DNA of 64,000 nucleotides from Flavobacteriales bacterium (lineage in GTDB: Bacteria; Bacteroidota; Bacteroidia; Flavobacteriales_F; PHOS-HE28): assembly GCA_016721825.1 (NCBI GenBank), contig JADKHI010000002.1, positions 124,001 through 188,000 on the forward strand. Direction: 5' to 3'. Each line of letters starts with the position of its first letter. Position 1 is the first letter of the stretch. The translations under genes and the position numbers were made by a program. This document shows positions 16,980-27,200 of the stretch, in pieces. The notes below the pieces were generated by a model. That model did no database searches, was not told the origin of the DNA, and was given only the letters and a program-made list of their open reading frames with translations.

Positions 16980-17546
16980 TCAGAAGCTCGGCGTCCCGGT
17001 CACCCTCAGCATGTTGTCATGCACGGTATAGGACATCTTCCCCATGTACCGCCGCCGGAAGTGGATGAAGGGAAAGCGCTTCGAGACGTAGAGCTTGTGG
17101 TAGCGGTGTCGCTTGGGGGCCTTTGGCGCTTGGTCCAGCGGGCAGATTCCCGCGAAATCCTTCGACTTGATGCCGGGGATGGCCTCCGTGGGCATGTGCT
17201 CCGGGGCAATGGTCGGTCGTGGACTGGTCGGGCGTGCAGGATCCGTCTGTTCGGTGGGCACGGTCGGTGCTGACTGTGCGTGGACGGTGATGGCGCCCAG
17301 AGCCAGCCCTGCGGCCAGCAAGCCACGCTTCGCACTGAGCAGGTCCACCAAGGGGATAAGCTCCGGCTCCAAGTGTTCGGGGAGGTAGACCCCACAGGCC
17401 TCCGGATGCTGCTGCTTATAAGCCACAACGGCAGCCCTGTCCCAGCCGCTGAAGTCGATGACGGCATGCTGGCACTTCGAGCAAAAGCGTCCATCCATGA
17501 CAGGTCGCATGGCGTTCCAGTTCTCGCTACAGGCTCCGGCGTTCAT
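16980..17546 (-). CDS. Cysteine-motif membrane protein of unknown function
   Basis: A 188-residue protein. The N-terminus has C-SENWNAMRPVMDGRFCSKCQHAVIDFSGWD, a pattern (C-x3-W-x2-M-x5-GRFC-x2-C-x3-V-x-DF) seen at the start of many Bacteroidota proteins that continue into a membrane helix and a carboxypeptidase-regulatory domain. Here a helix follows (LLAAGLALGAITVHAQ, about residues 75-92), then a proline/threonine-rich linker, and a basic C-terminus ending MGKMSYTVHDNMLRVTGTPSF. The four cysteines could bind a metal or be redox-active on the cytoplasmic side. No regulatory domain is visible, so this looks like a short version of that architecture. Confidence 0.7.
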   Translation of the reverse strand: MNAGACSENWNAMRPVMDGRFCSKCQHAVIDFSGWDRAAVVAYKQQHPEACGVYLPEHLEPELIPLVDLLSAKRGLLAAGLALGAITVHAQSAPTVPTEQTDPARPTSPRPTIAPEHMPTEAIPGIKSKDFAGICPLDQAPKAPKRHRYHKLYVSKRFPFIHFRRRYMGKMSYTVHDNMLRVTGTPSF

Positions 17547-17595
17547 CGGCGTCGTTTCCTAGAAGACGCGAGTCGGGCCGGAACGCTGCCTGCCA

Positions 17596-17623
17596 ACGAA
17601 AAGACCCCGCCGAAGCGGGGTCT
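17596..17623 (-). terminator. Intrinsic terminator after rplS
   Basis: On the minus strand, a 9-bp perfect stem (AGACCCCGC paired with GCGGGGTCT) with a TTCG tetraloop is followed by TTTTCG. It lies 24 bases beyond the rplS stop. Confidence 0.88.
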
Positions 17624-17646
17624 CTCTGAGTTCACTAGGAGAGGTC

Positions 17647-18021
17647 TTACTTGGCCTTGGCCACTTGAGGTACCACTTGGCGCTTCTCCTGGATACGGGC
17701 GCTCTTACCGCGCAGGCCGCGCAGGTAGAAGATGCGGGCGCGACGAACGCTACCACGCTTGTTCACCTCGATCTGGTCGATGAAAGGGGAGGCGATCGGG
17801 AAGATGCGCTCCACCCCGATGTTGTTGCTGATCTTCCGAACGGTGAAGGTGGCGGTGCTGCCGCTGCCTTTGCGCTGGATCACCACACCCTGGAACATCT
17901 GGATACGCTCCTTGTTGCCCTCGGTGATCTTGTAGTGAACGGTCACGGTATCACCGGCCTTGAAGTCGGCGTATTGCTTCACCGGGGACCATTCCTTCTC
18001 GAGTTGCTTGATCATATCCAT
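17647..18021 (-). CDS. rplS: 50S ribosomal protein L19
   Basis: A structural protein of the large ribosomal subunit at the 30S-50S interface. The 124 residues match the family: [50 protein letters not shown], then [17 protein letters not shown], then [27 protein letters not shown]. It lies 77 bases downstream of trmD in the same direction, the usual gene order in bacteria, and ends at a strong intrinsic terminator. The rpsP and rimM genes that often precede trmD are not here. Confidence 0.97.
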   Translation of the reverse strand: MDMIKQLEKEWSPVKQYADFKAGDTVTVHYKITEGNKERIQMFQGVVIQRKGSGSTATFTVRKISNNIGVERIFPIASPFIDQIEVNKRGSVRRARIFYLRGLRGKSARIQEKRQVVPQVAKAK

Positions 18022-18098
18022 GACGCTCAGTGCTTTACGTGCATATTGCCCTTGGAAGGGGCCGCAATATTAGTGAATCTTCCCTGAATCCGGAAGGC

Positions 18099-18809
18099 TT
18101 AGCCCTCCCCAAAGCTATCCACACCCTCCTGTGCAGGACCGGGCAGGTCGGGACGGCGTTCGCGGGTACGTTGGATGGCCTGTTCATAGCGCCAAGCATC
18201 GATGCGGGCCTCGTGGCCGCTCAGCAGCACTTCCGGGATGCCCCAACCCTTGTAGTCCGCGGGGCGGGTGTAGACGGGGGGGGCCACCAGTCCATCCTGG
18301 AAGCTGTCGCTGAGGGCGCTGGTCTCGTCGCTCAACACTCCGGGCAACAGCCGGATCAGGGCGTCGCTGAGCACGGCGGCGGGCAGTTCACCCCCGCTGA
18401 GCACGAAGTTGCCGATGCTGATCTCCCGGGTGATGAGGTGCTCGCGCACACGTTCGTCCACGCCCTTGTAATGGCCGCAGAGGATGATCAAGTTGCGTAA
18501 GCGGCTCATGCGGTTGGCCAGGGGCTGGTCCAGCAGTTCCCCGTCCGGGCTCATGTAGATCACCTCGTCGTAGCTGCGTTCGCCCTTCAACTTGGTGATC
18601 AGGCGGTCGATCGGTTCGATCTGCATCACCATACCGGCACCTCCCCCAAAGGCGTAGTCGTCCACGCGACGGTGCTTGTCGGTGCTGTATTCGCGAATGT
18701 CGTGTACCACCACTTCCGCCAGCCCTTTCTGTTGGGCGCGCTGCAGAATGCTCTCCCCGAAGTAGCTATCGAGAACGCGGGGGACCACGGAAAGGATGTC
18801 GATACGCAT
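18099..18809 (-). CDS. trmD: tRNA (guanine37-N1)-methyltransferase
   Basis: Methylates G37 next to the anticodon with S-adenosylmethionine, which prevents frameshifting. The product is 236 residues from ATG 18809, beginning [21 protein letters not shown] (trefoil-knot) family features are [30 protein letters not shown] and [30 protein letters not shown], followed by the C-terminal [28 protein letters not shown]. The frame is open upstream to 19097, but that stretch overlaps the divergent TPR-like gene and looks non-coding. It is followed by rplS. Confidence 0.97.
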   Translation of the reverse strand: MRIDILSVVPRVLDSYFGESILQRAQQKGLAEVVVHDIREYSTDKHRRVDDYAFGGGAGMVMQIEPIDRLITKLKGERSYDEVIYMSPDGELLDQPLANRMSRLRNLIILCGHYKGVDERVREHLITREISIGNFVLSGGELPAAVLSDALIRLLPGVLSDETSALSDSFQDGLVAPPVYTRPADYKGWGIPEVLLSGHEARIDAWRYEQAIQRTRERRPDLPGPAQEGVDSFGEG

Positions 18810-18919
18810 GGGTTGGGCCGCGGTCGTTGGTGGAGGACGGTGGCCGCGAAGTTCGGTGGAAGGCCGGCTTCGAAGGGTGGGGAAGTGGGCCACAGCACCT
18901 TTCAATTTCCTACTTCGGT

Positions 18920-18927
18920 TAACTTTC
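18920..18927 (+). promoter_or_regulatory. -7 element before TPR-like gene
   Basis: TAACTTTC matches TAnnTTTG except for the last base. It is 38 bases before the ATG at 18966, in the divergent gap with trmD. Confidence 0.4.
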
Positions 18928-18965
18928 GGCATCCAGTTTGCCAACAAGCCCGTAGAAGCACAACA

Positions 18966-19697
18966 ATGAAACACTTCCTTACGCTCGGCCTGGTGGCCAC
19001 TTTGAGCCTCCCCACCTTCGCCCAGAAGCACGTCTACGAAGACCTGCTGGTGAAATTCGTGGATGAGAAATACGAGGACGTCCTGGCCAAGGCCCAAGGC
19101 TACGTCGACAACGACGAGACCAAGAAGGACCCTCTGCCATATCTGTACATCTCCATGAGCCTCTACGAGATGAGCAAGATCGAGAAGTTCAGGGCCATGG
19201 AAGAGTACAAGAAGTGCGACAAGGACGCGCTGAAGTGGGCTGAGAAGTATCGCAAGAAGGACAAGAACAAGGAGTTCTTCGACAACTACGCCGACTTCTG
19301 GAGCGATCTGAACACCATGGCGGGCGAGTCCGGCGTGAACTTCTACGAGGAGGGCGCCAAGGGCTACAGCAAGGCCAAGCAGACCTTCGACGCCATGACC
19401 GGCTACTATCCTGAGAACCCCGGCCCATGGTTGATGCTGGCGCTCTGCCAGTACAACACCAACCTGGCCAAGGAAGGCGAGCTCAGCATGAAGAGCTTCC
19501 AGACCGCCATGACCAATGCTGGCGATATCAGCGCGCTTCCGGAGGACCAGAAGAAACTACTGAAGGCGGCCATGATGCACTATGCCACCTACAAGGATAC
19601 CAAGGGTGACAAGAGCGCTGGCAAGGCCATCCTCGACCAGGGCAAGGATGCCTTCATCGCCGACGCCGATTTCAAGACCTTCTACGAGGGCTACTGA
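18966..19697 (+). CDS. Exported TPR-like helical protein
   Basis: A 243-residue protein with a clear signal peptide ([19 protein letters not shown]). The mature part is lysine- and glutamate-rich and helical, with tetratricopeptide-like spacing ([92 protein letters not shown]). No catalytic motif is visible. It is divergent from trmD and ends at a strong terminator, so it is probably a single-gene transcript. A periplasmic scaffold or assembly role is a reasonable guess only. Confidence 0.78.
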   Translation: MKHFLTLGLVATLSLPTFAQKHVYEDLLVKFVDEKYEDVLAKAQGYVDNDETKKDPLPYLYISMSLYEMSKIEKFRAMEEYKKCDKDALKWAEKYRKKDKNKEFFDNYADFWSDLNTMAGESGVNFYEEGAKGYSKAKQTFDAMTGYYPENPGPWLMLALCQYNTNLAKEGELSMKSFQTAMTNAGDISALPEDQKKLLKAAMMHYATYKDTKGDKSAGKAILDQGKDAFIADADFKTFYEGY

Positions 19698-19719
19698 ACG
19701 AGCTTGACCAACTTCAGCG

Positions 19720-19747
19720 AGCGGCCCTACGGGGCCGCTTCGTTTTT
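19720..19747 (+). terminator. Intrinsic terminator of TPR-like gene
   Basis: An 8-bp perfect stem (AGCGGCCC paired with GGGCCGCT), loop TACG, then TCGTTTTT. It overlaps the last codons of the convergent MMPL gene. Confidence 0.85.
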
Positions 19748-22039
19748 CCGGAGCTTGGGTGTCGACCGCAACATCACCAGGATCAGCGCAGGCAACAGCA
19801 AAAGCTCCGCCACGAAGGCGAAGATCAGGGTGAGCGTGATCAGGAGACCCATGTAGAAGATGCTCGCGAAATCCGAGAGCATCAGCGTGAGGAAGCCCGA
19901 GATCAGCATCAGGCTGGTGACGGAGACGGCTTTCCCAGTGCTGAGGTAGGTCCGTTTCAACGCGTAGGGTACCGAGCGTCCTTCGAGCAGTTGGAGGCGG
20001 AGCTTCGCCAGCATGTGGATGGTGTCATCCTCCGCGATCCCGAAGGCGATGCTGAAGATGATGGCGGTGCTCACCTTGAGGTCGATGCCCGTGAATCCCA
20101 TGACCCCTGCGATGAAGAGCAGCGGCACCAGGTTGGGCAGCAGCGAGACCAGCACCATGCGCACATCACGGAAGAACCACATCATGATGGCGGCCGTGAG
20201 CAGGATGGCGAGGCCCATGCCACCGACCAGCTGCCCGCTCAGGTGCTCGTTGTTGCGGTCGATAAGGTAGGCCATGCCCGTCTGCCGGAACTGCACCAGC
20301 TTGGGATCCGTGTGCGTTGCGATGAAGCGGTCCAGTTCCGCGTTCTTGCCCTTGTGAACGAAGCCGCCCTCATCCACCTTCCGGCCGCTTAGGCGTGCGG
20401 TGCGCCCATCCTCCGAGACCAGCATGCGCAGCTGTTCCTTGCCTCCGAAGGCTTCCGACTGCCGGGCCAGCTTACGTGCATCCTCGGCTTCCATCGGTAA
20501 GCGCAGCATGTCCGCCCCGCCGCCGTTGGCCGCCTTGTTGAGTGAACGCATCACCGTGACAGGGGAGAGGATGCTGCGCACACCCTGCTCGTCGTGCACG
20601 AACGTTTGCACCGCTTCGATCTGCTTCAGCACGTCCAGGTCCCAAACGGTCCGCGTACTGTCCATTACGGTCAGTTCCAGCTCGAAGGGTCGTACACCAC
20701 CGAAGGTCCGTTCGAAGTAGAAGAAGTCCTGCTTCTGCGGATCATCGTCCGGCCAGTCCTCCAGGAGGTAGTTGTTCACTTTGATCCGCGAGAGGCCCAC
20801 TGTGCTCACGACCATGATGAGCCCGAAGCCGATCAGGATGCGCACGCGGTTCCGGATGGTCCAGCGGAACAACCGGGGCAGCCAGCGGTCCCACGGAGAG
20901 GACTCGATCGCGCGGGGCAGCATGCGCCTCGGGTCGATGAAAAGCAGCAATGCGGGCAGCAGGGTGAAGGCCAGCACGAAGGCCACCATCACGCCGATGG
21001 CCGTGTACACGCCGAACTCCTGAAGCGGCTGGATGCTCGCGGACCCCAGTGTGGCGAAGCCGATGGCCGAGGTGACGGCCGTGAGGAAGGTAGGAAGACC
21101 GGCCTCCTTGTAGGTGACGGCCAGGGCACGCCTTCGCTCCATGCCGGCGCGCACATTCTCCAGAAAGGTCTCGAGCAGGTGCACCACATCGCTCATGCCC
21201 ACCACGAAAAGGATCGTGGGCAGCAACATGGTGAGGATGCTGAGCGGTTCGTCGAAGAGGCTCATGGCGCCCACTTCCCACAGGATCGACAAGCCCACCA
21301 CGCCGATGGGAACGATCACGCCCAGCAACGAGCGGAAGCCGAAGTAGAGGAAGACCGCAAGTAACAGGATGGATGCGGTGAGGAAGAGCACGAGCTCCCG
21401 CTCCATCTTTTGGATGTAGTAGTACTGTCCATGGATCCGGCCTGCCACATGCAAGCCTTGCAAGCCGCTTTCACGCATCACGCGTTCCACGCCCTCCAGC
21501 AGGTCGTCGCTTCGCTTCTTGCTCAGGTCCGGCGTGGTCTGTGCGACGATCAGGAGCGCATCGCCAGCGGGGGCGAAATAGGCTTCGCGGATGCGGTCGT
21601 CGGTCCAGATGCGCGCGGAATCGGCGGCCAGGGTGGAGTCACTGCCTACGCGGAGCACCGGCACGTTGAAAACGCCCACCGGGGTGATCACGGGTTCCTC
21701 CAAGCGCGTGGGGCTGCTCACCGAACGCATATCGGTCAGTCGGGTCAGTCGGGCGGAAAGGCTGTCCACCTTCAGCAGGAAGCCTTGATCGAACACGGAA
21801 GGTTTCCGCTCGGCCGCTACCAGCAGGAAATCATTGTCGTTGCCGAAGCGCTCTCGGAAACCGAGGTAGCGGTCCAGTTCCGGATCGCTTGTGGGGAAGA
21901 ACTTTTCGAAGTCGTAGTCGAGGCGGACGTTGCGCAGGGAGATGCCCAAGGCCACGGTGATCACACCCAAAGCGATGAGCGTCCAGCGCGCCCTTTCGCG
22001 GGTGAGCCACCGTTCGATCCTGTCCACGTACTTTCCCAT
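19727..22039 (-). CDS. MMPL/RND family exporter
   Basis: A 770-residue inner-membrane protein with the internal duplication of RND superfamily proteins. Each half has one helix, a large periplasmic loop, then five helices. The half signatures are GMSDVVHLLETFLENVRAGMERRRAL with FLTAVTSAIGFATL, and GIAEDDTIHMLAKLRLQLLEGRSVPYALKRTYLSTGKAVSVTSLMLISGF. The D-D pair in the second motif fits proton coupling. The first loop begins YDFEKFFPTSDPELDRY as in MmpL/hopanoid-transporter-like proteins, which often move lipids. The start was set at ATG 22039; TTG 22069 would add ten residues. No periplasmic adaptor or TolC-like gene is adjacent. Confidence 0.88.
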   Translation of the reverse strand: MGKYVDRIERWLTRERARWTLIALGVITVALGISLRNVRLDYDFEKFFPTSDPELDRYLGFRERFGNDNDFLLVAAERKPSVFDQGFLLKVDSLSARLTRLTDMRSVSSPTRLEEPVITPVGVFNVPVLRVGSDSTLAADSARIWTDDRIREAYFAPAGDALLIVAQTTPDLSKKRSDDLLEGVERVMRESGLQGLHVAGRIHGQYYYIQKMERELVLFLTASILLLAVFLYFGFRSLLGVIVPIGVVGLSILWEVGAMSLFDEPLSILTMLLPTILFVVGMSDVVHLLETFLENVRAGMERRRALAVTYKEAGLPTFLTAVTSAIGFATLGSASIQPLQEFGVYTAIGVMVAFVLAFTLLPALLLFIDPRRMLPRAIESSPWDRWLPRLFRWTIRNRVRILIGFGLIMVVSTVGLSRIKVNNYLLEDWPDDDPQKQDFFYFERTFGGVRPFELELTVMDSTRTVWDLDVLKQIEAVQTFVHDEQGVRSILSPVTVMRSLNKAANGGGADMLRLPMEAEDARKLARQSEAFGGKEQLRMLVSEDGRTARLSGRKVDEGGFVHKGKNAELDRFIATHTDPKLVQFRQTGMAYLIDRNNEHLSGQLVGGMGLAILLTAAIMMWFFRDVRMVLVSLLPNLVPLLFIAGVMGFTGIDLKVSTAIIFSIAFGIAEDDTIHMLAKLRLQLLEGRSVPYALKRTYLSTGKAVSVTSLMLISGFLTLMLSDFASIFYMGLLITLTLIFAFVAELLLLPALILVMLRSTPKLRKNEAAP

Positions 22040-22098
22040 CAACACAAGCCGGTCGACGCCGGAGCGCAAAGGTGGGCCAAGTGCCCGGCACGCGGGTC

Positions 22099-22106
22099 TA
22101 CTTTTG
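22099..22106 (+). promoter_or_regulatory. -7 element directly upstream of WG-repeat gene
   Basis: TACTTTTG, an exact TAnnTTTG match, ends seven bases before the ATG at 22114, so the mRNA is probably leaderless or nearly so. Confidence 0.6.
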
Positions 22107-22113
22107 GCGCCAC

Positions 22114-24255
22114 ATGGAATTGAGCGTTCGTCGTTGCCTTTTGCTGGGTTCGTTGGTGCTGGCCCTTCTTCCGCTGTCCGTTTCCGCCGGTAAGTTGGAG
22201 AAGGCTTTCGCGGCCCTGAACGAGCACAACTACTTCCTGGCGCGCGACCTGTTCCGCAAGGAAGTGCGCAAGCATCCGGCCGCGGCCTGGTACGGGCTCA
22301 GTGTGATCCACGGCCGTGACAACAACCCCTTCTACCAGCTCGACTCCGCCTATGCCTTCATCCAGCGGGCGGATGCCGCGTTCACCATGGCCCCGGACAA
22401 GGAGCGGATCGTGGTCGGTGAGGTGGGCGTGAACGGTGCCGCCATCGAGGCCCAGAAGGAACACATCTTCAGCATCGCGTGGGACCAGGCCAAGAGCGTG
22501 AACACCATCGCTTCCTACGACCGGTTCATTAACACCTACTATCAAAGCATACGCGTCGCCGATGCCAAGCTGGTCCGGGACCACATCGCTTTCCAAGAGG
22601 CCCGAACCACCAACACGGCCGCTGCATTCCAGGCCTTCATCGAGCGCTACCCCGATGCCAAGGATGTCTACGAAGCACGGTCGCGCCTGCAGGAGGCGGT
22701 GTTCCGCGAGGCGGTGCCCAACAGCACCATCACCGAGTACCAGCGTTTTCTGTCCGAGCATCCGGATAGTCCTTACGTGCGCAAAGCCCAAGATGAGATC
22801 TTCCGCTTGAGCACACCCCATCGAACACCGACGGAGCTCCATGGGTTCATTGCCTCCAACCCGAAGAACCCGAACGTGGCCGATGCCTGGCGTGCGATCT
22901 ACGACCAGTACACCCGCGACCTCAGTGCTGGCGCCATCACGCAGTTCCTGAAGGACTATCCGGATTACCCATTCATCAACGAGCTCACTGCGGACTACCG
23001 GACCGCGAGCATGGTGCTCTATCCCTTCCGCAAGGACGGCAAGTGGGGTTACATCAACGAGGAAGGGGTGGAGCAGGTGAAGGCCATGTACGACCTGGCA
23101 GAACCTTTCGTGGGCGGACAGGCGCTGGTTGGTGTTGGCGATCGTGTGGGCACCATCAACAAGATGGGCCGTGAAGTGGTGGAGGTGCAATACGATGATG
23201 TGCTCGACCCCAGCGAAGGCTTGATCTCCGTGGACCGGGCCGGACATGTAGGCGTGGTGGATCGCGGTGGTCGCTTGGTGGTTCCGATGGAGTATGAGGA
23301 TGTGGGCGAATTCCGCAACGGCATCGCCTATGCGGAGAAGGACGGACACTACGGCTACATCAACGCGGCCGGGGAAGTGGTCGTTCCGTTCCAGTATGAG
23401 AAGGCCGGTACTTACCAGAACGGACTTGCGGTGGTCGTTCAGAACGGCCTGAGCGGTGTGATCGATGCGAAGGGTGCAGTGGTGATCCCGTTCGAATTCG
23501 ACTGGATCGAAGGCTTCGCGCAACCGGTCTCACGCGTACGGAAAGGCGCACGCATGGGTGTCGTGAGTCCCTTCGGCGACATGCTCCTTGCTGTGGAACA
23601 TGACCATGTCGGGGTGTTCAACAACGGCCTTGCATTGGTGGTGGACGGCACCAAGTGCGGCTACGTGGATCAGCAGGGTGGCCTTGCGATCCCGATGCAG
23701 TACGAGGCCAACGAAGGCACCCTCGGCTGGGGCGACTTTCACAACGGCATCGCAAAGGTGATGGTGGCCGGTAAGTTCGGCAGCATCGATACGAAAGGGG
23801 CGAAGGTGCTTGCGCCACAATACACGGACATCGGGATCGCCGTTTCAGGCGTGATCCCGGTGAAGAAGAAGACCAAGTGGGGCTACCTGAACCGCGCAGG
23901 TGCCGCGCTTAGCGAGTTTAAGTACGACCAGGCCTGGGAGCTTCGCCAAGGCTTCGCTCGCGTGAAGGTCGGTGAGCTGTTCGGGCTCGTTGATAGCACC
24001 GCAAAAGAGGTCGTTGCGCCAAGCTTCACCGGGCTTTCAGATGTGCAGCACAACATGCTCATCGCTACGCTTAACGGTAAGGTCGGCATCATGGACCTGC
24101 TGGGGAAAGAGCTAGTGCCGCCGCTCTACGAGGCCGTGGAGTTGATGGATGCTCGAACCGCCAAGGTCACCCGAAGCGGCAAACTCGCCTACATCCGCCT
24201 CTCCGACGGACGGTTCATCTGGAAGGAGGAGGGCTTCGACGTGCTACCGGAGTAG
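22114..24255 (+). CDS. Exported TPR plus WG-repeat protein
   Basis: A 713-residue protein with signal peptide (LLLGSLVLALLPLSVSAG). Residues 25-290 are helical with TPR-like periodicity (KAFAALNEHNYFLARDLFRKEVRKHPAAAWYGL, FIERYPDAKDVYEARSRLQ). From about residue 305 to the end there are roughly ten WG/KWG repeats of 40-50 residues, each with a G-x-x-G-Y/V-I/V-D/N-x-x-G core and a P-x-x-Y/F-D segment (GKWGYINEEGVEQV, GHYGYINAAGEVVVPFQYE, TKWGYLNRAGAALSEFKYDQ). WG repeats are common in Bacteroidota and probably mediate binding. The stop codon overlaps that of the convergent giant gene. Confidence 0.85.
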   Translation: MELSVRRCLLLGSLVLALLPLSVSAGKLEKAFAALNEHNYFLARDLFRKEVRKHPAAAWYGLSVIHGRDNNPFYQLDSAYAFIQRADAAFTMAPDKERIVVGEVGVNGAAIEAQKEHIFSIAWDQAKSVNTIASYDRFINTYYQSIRVADAKLVRDHIAFQEARTTNTAAAFQAFIERYPDAKDVYEARSRLQEAVFREAVPNSTITEYQRFLSEHPDSPYVRKAQDEIFRLSTPHRTPTELHGFIASNPKNPNVADAWRAIYDQYTRDLSAGAITQFLKDYPDYPFINELTADYRTASMVLYPFRKDGKWGYINEEGVEQVKAMYDLAEPFVGGQALVGVGDRVGTINKMGREVVEVQYDDVLDPSEGLISVDRAGHVGVVDRGGRLVVPMEYEDVGEFRNGIAYAEKDGHYGYINAAGEVVVPFQYEKAGTYQNGLAVVVQNGLSGVIDAKGAVVIPFEFDWIEGFAQPVSRVRKGARMGVVSPFGDMLLAVEHDHVGVFNNGLALVVDGTKCGYVDQQGGLAIPMQYEANEGTLGWGDFHNGIAKVMVAGKFGSIDTKGAKVLAPQYTDIGIAVSGVIPVKKKTKWGYLNRAGAALSEFKYDQAWELRQGFARVKVGELFGLVDSTAKEVVAPSFTGLSDVQHNMLIATLNGKVGIMDLLGKELVPPLYEAVELMDARTAKVTRSGKLAYIRLSDGRFIWKEEGFDVLPE

Positions 24256-27200
24256 CGTTACGTGGCCCGTGAGGCGCTGCTGGTCCACGCCCTCATCGCT
24301 CACTGCCTTGTAGGCCAAGGTCCACACGTAGACACCGTCCTGTACCGGCGTTCCGCGCACGAGACCATCCCAAGCTTTGCCGGGCTCTGTGCTGCTGAAG
24401 ATCGCCTCACCCCACCGGTCGAAGATCGTGAGCTCGTAGCGGATGAAGCTGCCAACGACCAACGGTGCGAACACTTCGTTGATGCCATCCCCGTTCGGCG
24501 TGAAGCTGTTCGGGACATGCACGAACGGAGCGCAGCCGCCTTCGGTCACCAGCACCGTATCCATCACTGTGGCGCAAGGGCTTGAAAGGGTCACGCTGTA
24601 GGTCCCTGGAAGAAGGATCGTGAGCGAAGCATCCGTGCCGCCGGTGCTCCATTCGTAAGCCGCACCGGGTACGAAGGCATCGAGTTCCAGTTCCTGCCCC
24701 GGGCAAAGCGTGCGGTCCGGACCCAGGTCGATGTCGGCGATCACAGGCAGGAAGGTGAGTTCCACCGCATCGCTTGCCGAGCAGCCATCGATGGTCAGCG
24801 TGACCGTGTACGTTGCGCTGGTCGTCGCGGTGATGCTGTTGCTCGTCGCACCGGTGGACCATTGCACCAGCGCTGTTCCAGGCGTTACGGAAAGGACCAG
24901 GGAATCACCTGCGCAAAGCGAGGCATCGTCGCCCAGGTCGGGCTGCACCAACTGGGTGATCCCGACCTGCACGGTGTCCATGGCCATGCATCCGGCGGCT
25001 CCGGCCTGCACCCACACCGTGCCCGCGCTGGAGGTGCTGTACTGCGAACCGGTGGAGCCATCGCTCCAGAGGTAGGAAGCCCCGGCAAGATTGAAGCTCC
25101 AGACGATCGCATTCCCCGGGCAGAGCATGGTGTCCGGTCCAAGACTGAGGCTTGCCGGCGTGAAATAGGAGACCGCGATCGCATCGGTGGCCGTGCAACC
25201 GCCAAGGTCCACCGTCACGGAGTAAGTGCCGGCCTGCACGACGTTCAGGGTCGAAGCGGTCGAACCGTTCTGCCACATGTAGGTCGCTCCCGTCTGTGTG
25301 ACGTCGAGGACCATTGAAGCGCCGAGGCAGAGCGTGGTGTCGCCGCCCAGGTCCGCCATGGCGGGGGGAAGTGTTCCGATAGTGATCGCGTCGCTGTTCG
25401 AACAGCCGTTCACCGTTACCGTCACATTCCACCCGCCAGGAGCGACCGAGAGCGTCGATAGCGTGCTTCCGTTGCTCCAGAGGTAAGTGCCGCCAGCCGT
25501 TGTTGCATCCAGAAGCATCGACGCACCAGGGCAGAGCGCCGTGTCCGGTCCAAGGTCCACAGCAGGTAATGGTATCAGGGAAATGGCGATGGTGTCGCTG
25601 GTGACGCAGTTGGCGAGGGTGGCCTGTGCCCAGAAGGTCCCGGCTGTGGAGACGGACCTTGACATGCTGGTGGAACCATCGTCCCAGAGGTAGCTGGCCC
25701 CCGCAGTGGTCGTGGCGTCCAACACCATGCTCTGTCCTGAACAGAGCGCGCTGGCCGGACCCAGGTTGAAGGGCGCCAAGGTGGTGTAGGCGACGGCGAT
25801 CGTATCGCTGACCGCGCAGCCGCCGACGGACACTGTGGCCCAGACGGTCGACGGTTGCGATACCGTGATCGTGGTCGCTGACACGCCGGTGCTCCAGGTA
25901 GTGACGCCGCCCGGCAACAGAGCGGTAAGGTCAAGGGTGGTACCGGGGCAGAGCGTGGTGTCGTTACCAAGATCGAGTGACAACGCGCTGAGAACGTTCA
26001 CCGTGATCGTATCGCTGGTCGTGCAGCCACCTGCGGTAACAGCCACCCAGACATCACCCTGTACCGCGGTAGTGACCGCGTTCGTTGTTGCCCCAGTGGA
26101 CCATATGTAGGTGGCAGCAGGCCAAGTGGCATCCAACGCGAGGGTGGCACCCGCACACAAGGTCGTGTCATTGCCAAGGTCCACGATCGGGGAGGGAAGA
26201 ACGGAAACCAGTATGGCATCGTTCACGGTGCAGGCGCCTTGCATCACGGTCACAGCGTAGGTGCCGGTGGAGGTCACGGTGATCATAGCCGTGGTGGCGC
26301 CGGTGCTCCACAGGTAGCTTGAACCAGGGAGCGTGGCATCCAACAGGACGGCGTTGCCCTGGCAGATCGTGGTGTCGTTGCCCAGTTCCACCGCGTTCGG
26401 CGACGCGTACTGAACGGTGATCGCATCCGTAGCACTACAGCCTGCGATGTTCGTCACGGTCACTGAGTAGGTGCCCGCTTGAACAACGGTGATCGATGAC
26501 GTGACGGGACCGTTCTGCCATTGATAGGATGCACCCGGTTCGGCAGCATCAAGAAGGAGCGTGGCACCCGGGCAGAGCGTGGTGTCATTGCCTAGGTCGA
26601 CCACAGGAGAAACGGCGGTGCTTACCTGGATCGCATCCGACACCGTGCAGTTCCCTTGCATGACGCTGACACTGTAAACGCCCGTTGTTGAAACGCTCAA
26701 GGTCGGAGTGAACGCACCGGTGTTCCATGCATAGCTGGCGCCTGCAACGGTCGCGTCGAGGATGAGCGTGGTGCCTAGGCAGATGGTCGTGTCATTGCCG
26801 AGGTCAACGGCCACTGGTGTGGCGTAGGTCACAGTGATGGCGTCGCTGGCCGAGCAGGTGTTCGCATCGGTAACGGTCACCGTGAAGTTGCCTCCGCTGT
26901 TCAAGAGGAAACTGCTGGCCGTGCTACCGTTCTGCCACAAGTAGCTGCCTCCCGGGATCGTTGCGTTCAAGAGCAAGGTCGCACCCGGACAGAGCGTGGT
27001 GTCGTTGCCGAGAGAAATGGTCGGTGGCGTGTGTGTGCCGATGCTGACCACGTCCGTGCTGGAACATCCGTTCACCGTCACCATTACGGACCAGCTGCCA
27101 GGCCCCGCGTTCAGGGTGGGGGCAACGGCCATGTTGTTCCACAAGTAGGTCGCACCTACCGTGGTAGCGTCAAGAAGAACCGCATCGCCCGGGCAGAGCG

